Notes: generated from the sequence alone by a model not told the origin. Positions 8,572 through 17,231 are shown, counted from the first letter of the stretch. The stretch: DNA of 64,000 nucleotides from Hamadaea sp013361475 (GCF_040654195.1 NZ_JBFAHM010000006.1:186001-250000), one strand, 5' to 3'. Numbers and translations are program-made.

Positions 8572-9390
8572 ATGGTCCGCCTCCTCCAGTGGTTGCTCGC
8601 CGTGACCGCGCTCGCCACCGTGGTGGTCGAGGTGCTCATCTGGTGGTACGCCCAAGGCGGCGACTGGGGTCTGGCGGTGCGTACGGGGTGGGCGTTGCTG
8701 CGCTCGCTGGGCTTCCTGCTGCTGATCCGCCAGGTGCGGCTGGGCCGGGCGAGCGCTCGCCCGTTCGGGCTCATCCTCTGCGTGACGACGCTGTTCGCCG
8801 TCGCCCGCCTGGTGGTGCCGAAGCAGGGCCTTCCGGCTGCGCCGGGCGTACTCGGGTTCCTGGTGCTGGTGTTGCTGTGCACCGCCGTCCTCGTGCTGCT
8901 CTACCGGTCCGACGAGCTGGCCGCGCACTTGCAGCGGCCGCCTCGCCGCCTGGTGATGGACCGCAGCGGGCTCTCCCTGCAACACGTCGAGCCCAAACGG
9001 CCGCCGGTGTCGGGGTGGCTGCTGACCGCCCGGGTCGCCGGGTTGGCGTACGGGCCGCTGATGCTGGTCCCGGCGATCGTCGCGGTCGGGCTGGTCCTCG
9101 ACGGGCGGGTCACCCTCGTGCCGGTGATCGCGATCTGGTTCATCGCCGCGCTGGGGATGAGCTACCTGATGGGGATCGTGACGTTCTTCCTGCTCCGGGG
9201 CAAGCGCTGGCCGCGCCCCGTGGTCATCCTGCTGACGCTGGTGGCGCTGGCCGTGCAGTTGCCGTTGTGCTGGCTGCTCCTGGACGGTGATGGGCTCGTC
9301 CGGGACGGCGCGCCGCTGGTCGTGACGGCCGGACTCGCCCTGTACGCGCTGTGGCGCGCCGATGTACCCACGAGTAACCTTCGAGTGTGA
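8572..9390 (+). CDS. Integral membrane protein, unknown function
   Basis: 272 aa with about eight predicted helices: LLQWLLAVTALATVVVEVLI first, then ALLRSLGFLLLI, FGLILCVTTLFAVA, GFLVLVLLCTAVLVLL, a short cytoplasmic loop (LQRPPRRLVMDRSGLSLQHV), then LMLVPAIVAVGLVL, VIAIWFIAALGMSYLMG, VVILLTLVALAVQLPL and VTAGLALYALW. No family motif is recognised. It follows the two-component operon by 44 bp and could be read from it. Its TGA overlaps the GTG of the thiolase gene downstream, so it is also coupled to the lipid genes. Confidence 0.75.
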   Translation: MVRLLQWLLAVTALATVVVEVLIWWYAQGGDWGLAVRTGWALLRSLGFLLLIRQVRLGRASARPFGLILCVTTLFAVARLVVPKQGLPAAPGVLGFLVLVLLCTAVLVLLYRSDELAAHLQRPPRRLVMDRSGLSLQHVEPKRPPVSGWLLTARVAGLAYGPLMLVPAIVAVGLVLDGRVTLVPVIAIWFIAALGMSYLMGIVTFFLLRGKRWPRPVVILLTLVALAVQLPLCWLLLDGDGLVRDGAPLVVTAGLALYALWRADVPTSNLRV

Positions 9391-10601
9391 GCCACGCTTC
9401 GAGCCGCAACGTCTATGTCGTCGGCGTCGGGATGACGCCGTTCCGCAAGCCCGGCAGCGTCGACGCCGACGGGAACAGCGTCGACTATCCGCAGCTCGTG
9501 CGAGAGGCCGGTCAGGCGGCGCTGGCCGACGCCGGCGTCGAGTACGCCCAGGTCGAGCAGGCCATCGCGGGCTATGTCTACGGCGACTCCACCAGCGGTC
9601 AGCGGGGCCTCTACGAGCTCGGCCTGACCGGCATCCCGATCAGCAACGTCAACAACAACTGCTCGACCGGCTCGACCGCGTTGTTCCTCGGGCGGCAGCT
9701 GATCGCGGGCGGGCTCGCGGACTGCGTACTGGCGATCGGGTTCGAGAAGATGCAGAAGGGCTCGCTGACGATGGCCTTCGGCGATCGGGAGCCGCCGTTG
9801 GCCCGGCACCTCACAGCCCAGGCCGAGCTCTACGAGCCGACGACCGCGCCGTACGCCGCCCAGCTGTTCGGCAACGCCGGACGCGAGCACATGACGAAGT
9901 ACGGCACCACGGCCGAGCAGTTCGCGCGGATCGCCGAGAAGAACCACCGCCACTCGGCGAACAATCCGTACGCCCAGTTCCAGGACGTCTACACGCTGGA
10001 TCAGATCCTGCAGTCCAAGATGATCTCCGAGCCGCTGACGAAGCTCCAGTGCTCGCCGACCTCGGACGGTTCGGCGGCGGCCGTGCTGGCCAGTGAGCGG
10101 TTCGTCGAGGAGCACGGCCTCGGCGACCGGGCGATCAGGATCGCGGCCCAGCACATGGTGACCGACACTCCCGCCACCTTCGAAGATCGCAGCGCCATCA
10201 GCGTCGTCGGGGCGGACATGACGCGGCTGGCCGCGCGGAAGGCGTACGACACGGCCGGGCTCGGCCCGGACGACGTGCAGGTCATCGAGCTGCACGACTG
10301 CTTCTCGACGAACGAGCTGCTCACCTACGAGGCGCTCGGCCTGTGCGGGGAGGGCGAGGGCGGTGCGCTGATCGACTCGGGCGCCACGACATACGGCGGT
10401 CGCTGGGTGGTCAACCCGTCCGGCGGGCTCATCTCCAAGGGGCATCCGCTGGGCGCGACCGGGCTCGCCCAGTGCACCGAATTGACCTGGCAACTACGGG
10501 GCCAGGCCGGTCCCCGGCAGGTCGACGGCGTACGCGCCGCGTTGCAGCACAACATCGGGCTCGGCGGGGCCGCCGTCGTCACGCTCTACACAAAGGCCTG
10601 A
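9387..10601 (+). CDS. SCP2-type thiolase / lipid-transfer protein
   Basis: 404 aa. A thiolase-fold enzyme of the non-specific lipid transfer (SCP-x/Ltp) group, acting on acyl-CoA thioesters. The nucleophile is the Cys of NNNCSTGSTALF and the catalytic His is in SKGHPLGATGLAQ. The usual second catalytic Cys near the C-terminus is replaced in the region HNIGLGGAAVV, which is normal for SCP2 thiolases and for retro-aldolase Ltp proteins in sterol side-chain degradation. The GTG start overlaps the previous TGA. A CoA-transferase-family racemase follows by 3 bp, suggesting beta-oxidation of branched acyl-CoAs. Confidence 0.88.
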   Translation: MSHASSRNVYVVGVGMTPFRKPGSVDADGNSVDYPQLVREAGQAALADAGVEYAQVEQAIAGYVYGDSTSGQRGLYELGLTGIPISNVNNNCSTGSTALFLGRQLIAGGLADCVLAIGFEKMQKGSLTMAFGDREPPLARHLTAQAELYEPTTAPYAAQLFGNAGREHMTKYGTTAEQFARIAEKNHRHSANNPYAQFQDVYTLDQILQSKMISEPLTKLQCSPTSDGSAAAVLASERFVEEHGLGDRAIRIAAQHMVTDTPATFEDRSAISVVGADMTRLAARKAYDTAGLGPDDVQVIELHDCFSTNELLTYEALGLCGEGEGGALIDSGATTYGGRWVVNPSGGLISKGHPLGATGLAQCTELTWQLRGQAGPRQVDGVRAALQHNIGLGGAAVVTLYTKA

Positions 10602-10604
10602 CGC

Positions 10605-11693
10605 GTGCCGGGGCCGCTGGCCGGCGTACGCGTGGTGGAGCTGGCCGGGCTCGGACCCGGGCCGTTCTGCGCGATGCTCCTGGCCGATCTGGGCGCCGAC
10701 GTCGTCCGGATCGACCGGGGCACCCCGTCCTCTCCCGTCGATCCCGAGTACGACCTGCTCAACCGGGGCAAGCGGTCGATCGCGCTGGACCTCAAAGATC
10801 CGCGGGATCTCGACGTCGCGTTGCAGTTGATCGCCAAGGCCGACCTGCTCATCGAGGGCTACCGGCCCGGTGTCGCCGAACGGCTCGGCCTCGGTCCCGA
10901 GGTGTGCCTGGCCCGGCAGCCGAAACTGGTGTACGGGCGGATGACCGGCTGGGGTCAGGAGGGTCCGCGGGCGCAGACCGCTGGGCACGACGTCACCTAT
11001 CTGGCGCTGGCCGGGGTGCTGCACGGCATCGGCCGCGCCGGCGGCCCGCCGCAGATCCCGCTGAACCTGCTGGGCGACTTCGGCGGCGGCGCGCTCTACC
11101 TCGCGACCGGGCTGCTCGCCGCGCTCTGGGAGGCCGGACGCAGCGGCCGGGGTCAGGTCGTCGACGCCGCCATCGTGGACGGCGCGGCCCACCTGAACAC
11201 GCTCACCTGGGGTTTGCTGGCCGGCGGCGCGTGGCGGGACGAGCGCGGAGTCAACCTGCTCGACTCGGGCGCCCCGTTCTACGACGTCTACGAGACGGCC
11301 GACGGCGGGCACCTGGCGGTCGGCCCGTTGGAGCCGCGATTCTTCGCCGAGTTCGTCGCGCGCCTCGGGCAACCGGAGCTGACCGATCTGCAGTACGACG
11401 CAGCGCGCTGGCCCGACCTTCGGGAACGCCTCCGGACGGCCTTCGCTACGCGTACCAGAGCCGAATGGACCGAGATCTTCGCGGACGGCGACTCATGCGT
11501 GGCGCCGGTGCTGTCGATGCGCGAAGCCGCACAGGACGCGCACCTGGCGGCCCGGCGGACCTATGTGGACTTCGCTGGGACGACACAGCCCGCGCCCGCA
11601 CCCCGGTTCTCGCGAACCCCGGCCGAGCTGACCCGGCCGCCCGCGAAGCCCGGCGAGCACACCGCGGAGGTGCTACGCGACTGGCTGGGCTGA
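10605..11693 (+). CDS. CaiB/BaiF family, alpha-methylacyl-CoA racemase-like
   Basis: 362 aa. It resembles mycobacterial alpha-methylacyl-CoA racemase (MCR/AMACR), which inverts 2-methyl-branched acyl-CoAs so that they can enter beta-oxidation. The diagnostic stretch runs from GWGQEGPRAQTAGHD through LNLLGDFGGGALY to GQVVDAAIVDGA, giving the His and Asp that act as the acid/base pair in MCR. The GTG at 10605 lies just after the thiolase stop, so the pair is an operon. CoA transferases of the same fold remain possible, but the GHD and GDFGGG context favours the racemase. Confidence 0.85.
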   Translation: MPGPLAGVRVVELAGLGPGPFCAMLLADLGADVVRIDRGTPSSPVDPEYDLLNRGKRSIALDLKDPRDLDVALQLIAKADLLIEGYRPGVAERLGLGPEVCLARQPKLVYGRMTGWGQEGPRAQTAGHDVTYLALAGVLHGIGRAGGPPQIPLNLLGDFGGGALYLATGLLAALWEAGRSGRGQVVDAAIVDGAAHLNTLTWGLLAGGAWRDERGVNLLDSGAPFYDVYETADGGHLAVGPLEPRFFAEFVARLGQPELTDLQYDAARWPDLRERLRTAFATRTRAEWTEIFADGDSCVAPVLSMREAAQDAHLAARRTYVDFAGTTQPAPAPRFSRTPAELTRPPAKPGEHTAEVLRDWLG

Positions 11694-11737
11694 CCCCGCC
11701 GGACGGAGATCCAATATCGGACTTATGCTAGCTTTTC

Positions 11738-12433
11738 GTGCTCTTCGTCCGATTGCGAGTTGTTGTGCTCAAGCTGGCAGCCTGGTTCACGACGGTCGCG
11801 GCGCTGCTGCTGGCGACCGCCCCGGCGTCCGCCGCGCCCGGACAGGCCGACGCGTACGCCGTACCCGACCGGACCTATCACTACCTCCACGTCGGCGACG
11901 TCCTGACCGCACAGGTGACCGTCCGGAACCGTGGTCCGCACAGCGCGGAGATCGTGGTCAGGCGGCCCCGGGCCGCAGGCTTCGCGTTCCTGGGCTGGAC
12001 CGGCTGCCCGCACGTCGTCGAAGGTACGTGCCACCGGTCGCTGGCGGTGGGCTCGGCGATCCGTGTCGGCGTACGCCTGCGCCTGCGCAGCGCGACACCG
12101 GCCTCCCCGCACCTCGGCTTCTCCGTCGAAGACGCGGCCGACCCGAACACCGGTGACGACGGGGTGACCCTGGCCGTCTGCGTCTACGAGTCGCACCACT
12201 GCAGCCGCACCTTCACCGGCGCGGAGCCCTTCTCCTCGACGCCCACCTCGTCCACGTCGTCGCCTGCCCCATCACGGCTCGTCGCAGCGGCCGCGGCGGC
12301 ACCCTCGCCAGTAGCTCCCCGGCTCGCCGAGACCTCCTCGCCGTTCCGGGGCGCGTGGCTCGCCACGCTCGCCCCCGCGCTCATCCTGCTGACCGCCGCC
12401 TTCGTCTCGACCCGATTCCGCCGCTCCCGCTGA
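11738..12433 (+). CDS. Secreted, C-terminally membrane-anchored protein
   Basis: 231 aa. An N-terminal signal peptide ends near ATAPASA-AP. A beta-sandwich-like domain (about residues 40-150: HVGDVLTAQVTVRNRGPHSA...) resembles DUF11/CARDB-type surface domains and has Cys pairs. A Ser/Thr/Pro linker follows, then a helix (LATLAPALILLTAAFV) and the basic tail RFRRSR. No LPXTG is seen, so it is probably a type I membrane protein. The start could be GTG 11738 or GTG 11765; TATGCT at 11723-11728 would give an almost leaderless transcript. The architecture is shared with the gene at 16452. Confidence 0.7.
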   Translation: MLFVRLRVVVLKLAAWFTTVAALLLATAPASAAPGQADAYAVPDRTYHYLHVGDVLTAQVTVRNRGPHSAEIVVRRPRAAGFAFLGWTGCPHVVEGTCHRSLAVGSAIRVGVRLRLRSATPASPHLGFSVEDAADPNTGDDGVTLAVCVYESHHCSRTFTGAEPFSSTPTSSTSSPAPSRLVAAAAAAPSPVAPRLAETSSPFRGAWLATLAPALILLTAAFVSTRFRRSR

Positions 12434-12460
12434 CCCCTTCCCGCCGCTCCCTTTCCCGCC

Positions 12461-12517
12461 GATCATGAACTAACGGCCATGATCGACCGGCGTGTCGCCT
12501 CCGCAGCTCCCTGATCG
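12461..12517 (+). repeat. 57-bp dispersed repeat, copy A
   Basis: It starts GATCATGAACTAACGG and ends CTCCCTGATCG. It aligns without gaps to copies at 34756-34812 (46 of 57 identical by eye) and, inverted, at 42046-42102. The first 24 nt form an inverted repeat: GATCATG, 10-nt loop, CATGATC. It lies between convergent genes. Confidence 0.85.
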
Positions 12518-12536
12518 TTCCCCCGGCGGCCTGATC

Positions 12537-12704
12537 GACTCCGCTACCCGAGCCGCGCGCCGGGACCCGCCACCCGAGCCGCACAGCGGGACCCGCCACC
12601 CGAGCCGCACGCCGCGACTCCGCTACCCGCGCGCGCCGGGACCCGCCACCCGAGCCGCACGCCGGGACCCGCTGCCCGCGCCGCCACGGCGGGACCCGCT
12701 ACTG
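12537..12704. repeat. Tandem array of about 6.5 copies of a 26-bp unit
   Basis: The units begin GACCCGCCACCCGAGCCGCA or a close variant; starts fall near 12537, 12564, 12590, 12616, 12640, 12666 and 12693. Units are 24-27 bp. The last, partial unit contains the TAG stop codon of the minus-strand MaoC gene (12699-12701), so the array grows out of that gene's 3' end. Within it I see no coding potential. Confidence 0.85.
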
Positions 12705-13487
12705 GAGGGGGTCGCCGAACTCGGCGCGACCGTTGCGGAGGACGACGGCACCCGAGTCGGCCACCGTCTCGAACTGCGCGACACCGGCCGACACCGGCCA
12801 GAACGTGTGGGTGATCGCCTGACCGGGCAGCACCGGCCGGCTGAACCGGACGGCCAGCCGCCGCAGCGTACGCGGATCGCCGCCGCCCACCGCCGTGATC
12901 GCCGCCCAGGACGCGAACGCCATCGTGCAGAGCCCGTGCGCGATGATTCCCGGCAGCCCGGCTCGCCGGGCGATCCCGTCGTCGAGGTGGATCGGCATCG
13001 GATCACCGGCGGCCTCGCTGTACCGGTATGTCTGGTCAGGGTCGAGCCGGGCGCCGACCGAGGTACCGGGCCCGATCCGGAGCGTCTCGTCGAAGTCGTG
13101 CGACGGCGCCGGATCGCCCGAGGCCACACCCGTCCATCGACGGATGAACGCGGTGATGACCTGCTCGTTGACGAGGTCGTCGCCGTCGTGCGTCGTCGTA
13201 CGGACGACGACGCTGGTGCCGGACGCCTTGGGCCGCACCCCGGTCACCGCGGCCGCCGACCGGAGCTCCATCCCCGGCGTGATCGGCCGGTGAATACGAA
13301 GATCGTGTTCCCCGTGCAGGATCAAGGCCAGTGCGTCGAGCGGGGCGGCGCCCATGACCGCCTCGACGACGACCTCCCACACCGGCACGATCGCGAAGAC
13401 GGGCGGGGCCAGCTCACCCGACAGGTGCTCGGGAAGCGGATCGTTCGTCGCCGTCGCGTACGCGATCGTCTGTTCGGCAGTGATCAT
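12699..13487 (-). CDS. MaoC-like double hot-dog dehydratase
   Basis: 262 aa. The N-terminal half resembles FAS1/MaoC N-domains (MITAEQTIAYATATNDPLP) and the C-terminal half is a MaoC dehydratase with the motif YSEAAGDPMPIHLDDGIARR, whose Asp and His are the hydratase-2 catalytic pair, then GIIAHGLCTMAFA. It should hydrate/dehydrate (R)-3-hydroxyacyl thioesters. The ATG at 13487 overlaps the ATP-grasp stop (ATGA) and CGGAGG precedes it. It sits opposite the thiolase-racemase genes, in keeping with acyl-CoA metabolism. The stop codon lies in a tandem repeat. Confidence 0.87.
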   Translation of the reverse strand: MITAEQTIAYATATNDPLPEHLSGELAPPVFAIVPVWEVVVEAVMGAAPLDALALILHGEHDLRIHRPITPGMELRSAAAVTGVRPKASGTSVVVRTTTHDGDDLVNEQVITAFIRRWTGVASGDPAPSHDFDETLRIGPGTSVGARLDPDQTYRYSEAAGDPMPIHLDDGIARRAGLPGIIAHGLCTMAFASWAAITAVGGGDPRTLRRLAVRFSRPVLPGQAITHTFWPVSAGVAQFETVADSGAVVLRNGRAEFGDPLQ

Positions 13488-14554
13488 GACGGACCTCCGG
13501 CGAGAACCTGAGCGTCGGCCGCGAGCTGGTCGGCATCGGCGTTCCACAGCACCACCGAGTGGACGCTGTCGCGCCGGCGGACCTCGTGCGGCGAGGCCAG
13601 CTCGGGCAGGCCACCGGGCCGCCGCCAGATCCACGCAGCATCCAGGCCCGTCCGCTGTGGACTGCCGATCGGCAGCCCCGCCTGCAAGCGCAGATGCGCC
13701 GCTTCGAGATTCAGCCCGGCATGCCGCTCCGCCATCCGGGGCACCTCGCCACCGGGAGCCCGGCCGGCGACCTCGACGATCACCGGCTCCCCGTCCGGCC
13801 GCACGATCAGTTCAGTGTGGACGACCATCTCGGCGTACCCCAGCGTCGCGACCACTCGCTCGTTCAGCTCGTGGAGACTGTCGTACCGCACGCTCATACT
13901 TCCGATCGGCAGGTTCAGCAGCGGGCCCAGATAACGGCCCACCTGCACCGGTTCCACGTGCTTTCCGCGTACGACTGCGTTGACATGATGGCCCACGCCC
14001 GCGACGAACTCCTCGGCCTCCCAGCCTTCCTCGCCGTCGTGAGCCGCCAGCCACTCGCTCAGCTCAGCCACGGTGGACAGCACGCGGACACCGCGCGAGT
14101 TGGCCTCCTGCCGCGGCTTGACCACCAGCGGCAGCCCCACCCGGGCCACGACCTCCGCCGCGGACCGCGCGACGACCGGCTCGAAAGCCACGAATCGCGG
14201 CACGGTGATCCCGGCCGCGGCCAGCTCGCGCTTCATCGTGACCTTGTCCAGGTACTTCCAGGGATACGCCGGAAGCCGCGCCGCCATTCCGAGAGCGTCC
14301 CGGAGCCCGGCGCAGTCGGCGAGACTGTATTCGTCGTTCGTGACCAGCTCGTCCGGCTTGATCCCGCCGAGCACGGCGGCCCAGTCCCCGCGATCGGCCT
14401 GGACGAGAGTGGGCGGCTCGCCACCCACGTCCTCCCGGACGGCCGGTTCGCCGCACGACACGACGACGCACTCGGCCTCGGGGAAGACCTCGCGCAGATC
14501 GGTCGTCAACGGCTGCCGGGCGTGGAGCACCGCGATCTTCATGTCACTCATCAT
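13484..14554 (-). CDS. ATP-grasp domain protein (carboxylate-amine/thiol ligase type)
   Basis: 356 aa. An N-terminal Rossmann-like region (MKIAVLHARQPLTTDLREVF), a middle helix MKRELAAAGITVPRF, the ATP-grasp Lys in LPLVVKPRQEANSRGV, the hinge WEAEEFVAGVGHHVN, and the metal-binding VIVEVAGRAPGGEVPRM. The family makes peptide-like bonds from a carboxylate and an amine via an acyl phosphate; the substrates are unknown. Starts at 14554, 14551 and 14542 are all possible; MKIAV at 14542 is the cleanest N-terminus. It is coupled to the MaoC gene by ATGA, an unusual pairing that may reflect acyl-amino-acid chemistry. Confidence 0.8.
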   Translation of the reverse strand: MMSDMKIAVLHARQPLTTDLREVFPEAECVVVSCGEPAVREDVGGEPPTLVQADRGDWAAVLGGIKPDELVTNDEYSLADCAGLRDALGMAARLPAYPWKYLDKVTMKRELAAAGITVPRFVAFEPVVARSAAEVVARVGLPLVVKPRQEANSRGVRVLSTVAELSEWLAAHDGEEGWEAEEFVAGVGHHVNAVVRGKHVEPVQVGRYLGPLLNLPIGSMSVRYDSLHELNERVVATLGYAEMVVHTELIVRPDGEPVIVEVAGRAPGGEVPRMAERHAGLNLEAAHLRLQAGLPIGSPQRTGLDAAWIWRRPGGLPELASPHEVRRRDSVHSVVLWNADADQLAADAQVLAGGPS

Positions 14555-14624
14555 CCACTGCGGCGCAGTAGCGCCATCCCGGTCGCCCCGCCAGGGGGCG
14601 GGATACGAGGACTAGGCTCGGCTG

Positions 14625-15299
14625 GTGACTGACCTGCATGTGCTGCGCGTCTTCTGCGCGCCCGGCGACACCGGCGGCAACCGGCTCGGCGTCATCCTCG
14701 ACGGCGACCGGGTCCCGGGTGAGCCCGACCGCCAGGAGGTGGCCCGGGAGCTGGGCTTCAGCGAGACCGTCTTCGTCGACGACCTCTCCGACGCGGTCCT
14801 CGACATCTACACGCCCAGCACCCGGCTGCCGTTCGCCGGGCATCCGCTGGTCGGCACGGCCTGGCTGCTTCGCCGCGAGGTGCACGCGCTGGAGCTGCTG
14901 CGGCCGGCCGCCGGTGAGGTGCCGACCCGGCAGGAGGGCGAGCTGAGCTGGATCTCCAGCCCGCCGAGCTGGGCGACCGGGCGGCGTACGCAGCAGTTCG
15001 GGTCGGCCGAGGAGGTCGACGCGCTGCCGACCCCGCCACCGGGCGAGGGCTGGCTGTACGCCTGGGCCTGGGTGGACGCCGAGGCCGGAACGGTTCGGGC
15101 GCGGGGCTTCCCCCGGCGGGGCGACGGCATCGTCGAGGACGAGGCCACCGGGGCGGCCGCCATCACGCTGACGGGCGAGCTGAAGCGGGATCTGATCATC
15201 CGGCAGGGCATCGGTTCGCAGATCCTGACCCGCTACGTCGATCCGGAGACGGTCGAGCTGGGCGGCCGCGTCGTCCTGGACGAGGTCCGCCGCCTCTGA
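14625..15299 (+). CDS. PhzF-family isomerase-like protein
   Basis: 224 aa. It starts LHVLRVFCAPGDTGGNRLGVIL, matching the PhzF N-terminal half (diaminopimelate-epimerase fold), with the conserved catalytic Glu region ARELGFSETVFV and PSTRLPFAGHPLVGTA, and GDGIVEDEATGAAAITL in the second half. It is shorter than most PhzF proteins (260-300 aa), mainly by loops in the middle. PhzF homologues outside phenazine clusters have mostly unknown substrates, and no phenazine genes are nearby. The start is a GTG; it is divergent from the ATP-grasp gene. Confidence 0.85.
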   Translation: MTDLHVLRVFCAPGDTGGNRLGVILDGDRVPGEPDRQEVARELGFSETVFVDDLSDAVLDIYTPSTRLPFAGHPLVGTAWLLRREVHALELLRPAAGEVPTRQEGELSWISSPPSWATGRRTQQFGSAEEVDALPTPPPGEGWLYAWAWVDAEAGTVRARGFPRRGDGIVEDEATGAAAITLTGELKRDLIIRQGIGSQILTRYVDPETVELGGRVVLDEVRRL

Positions 15300-15311
15300 C
15301 GCGCGTCAGCA

Positions 15312-16295
15312 TCAGCGGCCGTGCAGCAGGGCTTGGCCGAGCGTCGTGAGCCGATGGACCGTCCGGTTGCCGTCGCGCCGGCTGGTCACCAGCCCGGCCT
15401 CGCGCAGCACGGCGGACTGCTCGCTCGCCGAGGCCACCGACACCCCGGCCCGGCGGGCGAGATCGGTCGTGCTGCGGCCGTCGCCCGCCGCCGCGGCCAG
15501 CAACGCCGACCGGGTCTGGCCGATCAGCGCGACCAGGCCCGACCGGCGTTCGGAGGCGGTGTCCGGCAGCAGATCAAAACGACGTTCGACCGGATAGACC
15601 AGCACCGGCTCGGCGCTCTCCTCGAACATGGTCATCGGATGGTTGACCCCGAAGTACGCCGGAATGAGCAGCAGACCGCGGCCGTGCAGGTAGATCTCCT
15701 GATCGGGGTGGCTGGGTACGCGCAACTCCCCGTCGGAGTACTCGATCATCGGGCGCAGCCCGTCGAGCATCACGGCGACTCCGCCGTCGGCCATCGTCCG
15801 GATGCGGACCGATCGGTCGTGCTCGACGGCTGCCTCGACGACCCGCCGATGCGGTTCGATCGCCAGGCGGTAGTAGGTCCGGATGGTGTCGGCCAGCGAC
15901 CGCAGCGCGGCCGGTGAGCCGTCCGCGAGACGGCGTACGCCTGGCTTCGCCTGCTCGGTGACGCTCATCCGGTGCAGATCCCGCCGCAGCACCGCGATCG
16001 GCGTGGCCAGGATCCGCTCAAGCCCGTCGTCGAGCTGGTGTCCGGGGACGATCGGGTTCAGGAAGTCCGGGAAATACCCCATGGTCGGGGTCAGTGACGA
16101 GAGCAGGTTCATCGCCGGGCCGACACCCGCCGCCAGGAGCGTGGCCGCGGTCGTCCGCCGCCAGTCGGTGAAGAGCAGATCGCCCCGCTGACCTCGGAGC
16201 ATGTGGATGCTCAGGACCATCTCCCACAGCGGATCGGCGGTCGGCGCGAGGCGTACGCGCGCGATGTCGGCGCTCGTGAAGTAGATGCGCAACAT
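15312..16295 (-). CDS. ArsR-type winged-helix transcriptional regulator
   Basis: 327 aa. The DNA-binding domain is C-terminal: STTDLARRAGVSVASASEQS, then LREAGLVTSRRDGNRTVHRL. The N-terminal 230 residues, starting MLRIYFTSADIARVRLAPTADPLWEM, are the long domain of a common Streptomyces/Micromonospora regulator group. That region has no known ligand. It stands convergent to the PhzF gene with only 12 bp between the stops. There is no tandem gene on its strand, and its target is unknown. Confidence 0.85.
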   Translation of the reverse strand: MLRIYFTSADIARVRLAPTADPLWEMVLSIHMLRGQRGDLLFTDWRRTTAATLLAAGVGPAMNLLSSLTPTMGYFPDFLNPIVPGHQLDDGLERILATPIAVLRRDLHRMSVTEQAKPGVRRLADGSPAALRSLADTIRTYYRLAIEPHRRVVEAAVEHDRSVRIRTMADGGVAVMLDGLRPMIEYSDGELRVPSHPDQEIYLHGRGLLLIPAYFGVNHPMTMFEESAEPVLVYPVERRFDLLPDTASERRSGLVALIGQTRSALLAAAAGDGRSTTDLARRAGVSVASASEQSAVLREAGLVTSRRDGNRTVHRLTTLGQALLHGR

Positions 16296-16451
16296 GAACG
16301 AATCCCCCCCGTGTCCATCCGTGCCCCGGATACAGGACGCTGACCGATCCGGCCTCGGTTGCGGAAGTGACCGGTCGGTTCGACGCGTTCAGTCGTTCAG
16401 CGGATCCTTGAGGGGACGCCGAGCCAAGATCGATCATGTTAGCGTCCCGCC

Positions 16452-17231
16452 GTGCGCTGGATACGGATCATGATCGCCGCTGTCGTCATCGTGCTTTCGC
16501 CTGCTCAACCGGCGTACGCCGCCGACCCGAAGGCGGACCTCGCCGAGACGGGGTCAACGACGACTCTGGCGACCACCAGCGGGGTGGTCACCCTGGCGTT
16601 CACCGAGCACAACTACGGTCCGGAAAGCTCACACGGTTGGACCGTCCGCGATTTCTGGGCACCAGACGGGACCGAACTCATCTCCCCCAACCCGTCGCAG
16701 TCGTCGGATTGCACCGCGATAACCCCGAAGAAGCATGTGCGATGCCGGTTCTACGGCCAGCTCTGGGTGGACGGCCACTACAACCGGCCGGCCGGCGGTG
16801 CGGAGAGTTCAATCATTGTCAAGATCGTCTCAGCCAAGGATCTGACCTGTGGCAAGGTGCGGATCTCATACGACGGTGATCCCAAGAGCAGCAACAACAC
16901 CGCCACCCTGCGGCTGAAGCGCAACGGCAAGGTGATCCCCTGCACGAAGCCGAAGCCGTCGGCGAGCCCGACGCGCAAGGCCGCCAGTCCGACCCCGGCA
17001 GCGGTCGCCTCGGCAAGCATGTCACCGAGCCCGTCACCGGTGACGACCGACGAGCCCGCCACGGAATCCCCCACGGCCGACGAGGTTCCGGTGCTCGTCG
17101 GCGAGGACGGCGGCGGCATCGGCTCAGGAGCGATCGTCGCGGGTGGCCTCATCCTGGTCGCCCTCGGCGGCGGCCTGCTCTGGTGGCTACGCCGACGGCG
17201 CCCGACCGGCGATCACGCCCACGCCGCCTGA
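16452..17231 (+). CDS. Secreted, membrane-anchored surface protein
   Basis: 259 aa. The signal peptide ends around QPAYAA. A beta-rich domain (residues 27-160: LATTSGVVTLAFTEHNYGPES...) carries three or four Cys (DCTAI, VRCRF, LTCGK, IPCTK) likely to form disulphides. A long Ser/Thr/Pro linker (SPTRKAASPTP...) leads to GAIVAGGLILVALGGGLLWW and a basic tail. There is no LPXTG. It is similar in layout, not in sequence, to the gene at 11738. The GTG at 16452 lacks an obvious ribosome binding site and may be leaderless. The 3' end overlaps the convergent gene by 19 bp. Confidence 0.75.
   Translation: MRWIRIMIAAVVIVLSPAQPAYAADPKADLAETGSTTTLATTSGVVTLAFTEHNYGPESSHGWTVRDFWAPDGTELISPNPSQSSDCTAITPKKHVRCRFYGQLWVDGHYNRPAGGAESSIIVKIVSAKDLTCGKVRISYDGDPKSSNNTATLRLKRNGKVIPCTKPKPSASPTRKAASPTPAAVASASMSPSPSPVTTDEPATESPTADEVPVLVGEDGGGIGSGAIVAGGLILVALGGGLLWWLRRRRPTGDHAHAA

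Noticed and set aside
12537..12704. 26-bp tandem array considered as a CRISPR
   Set aside because: Units are contiguous with no spacers and no cas genes are nearby.
14625..15299. PhzF gene as a sign of phenazine synthesis
   Set aside because: No other phz genes are present; PhzF homologues are widespread with other roles.
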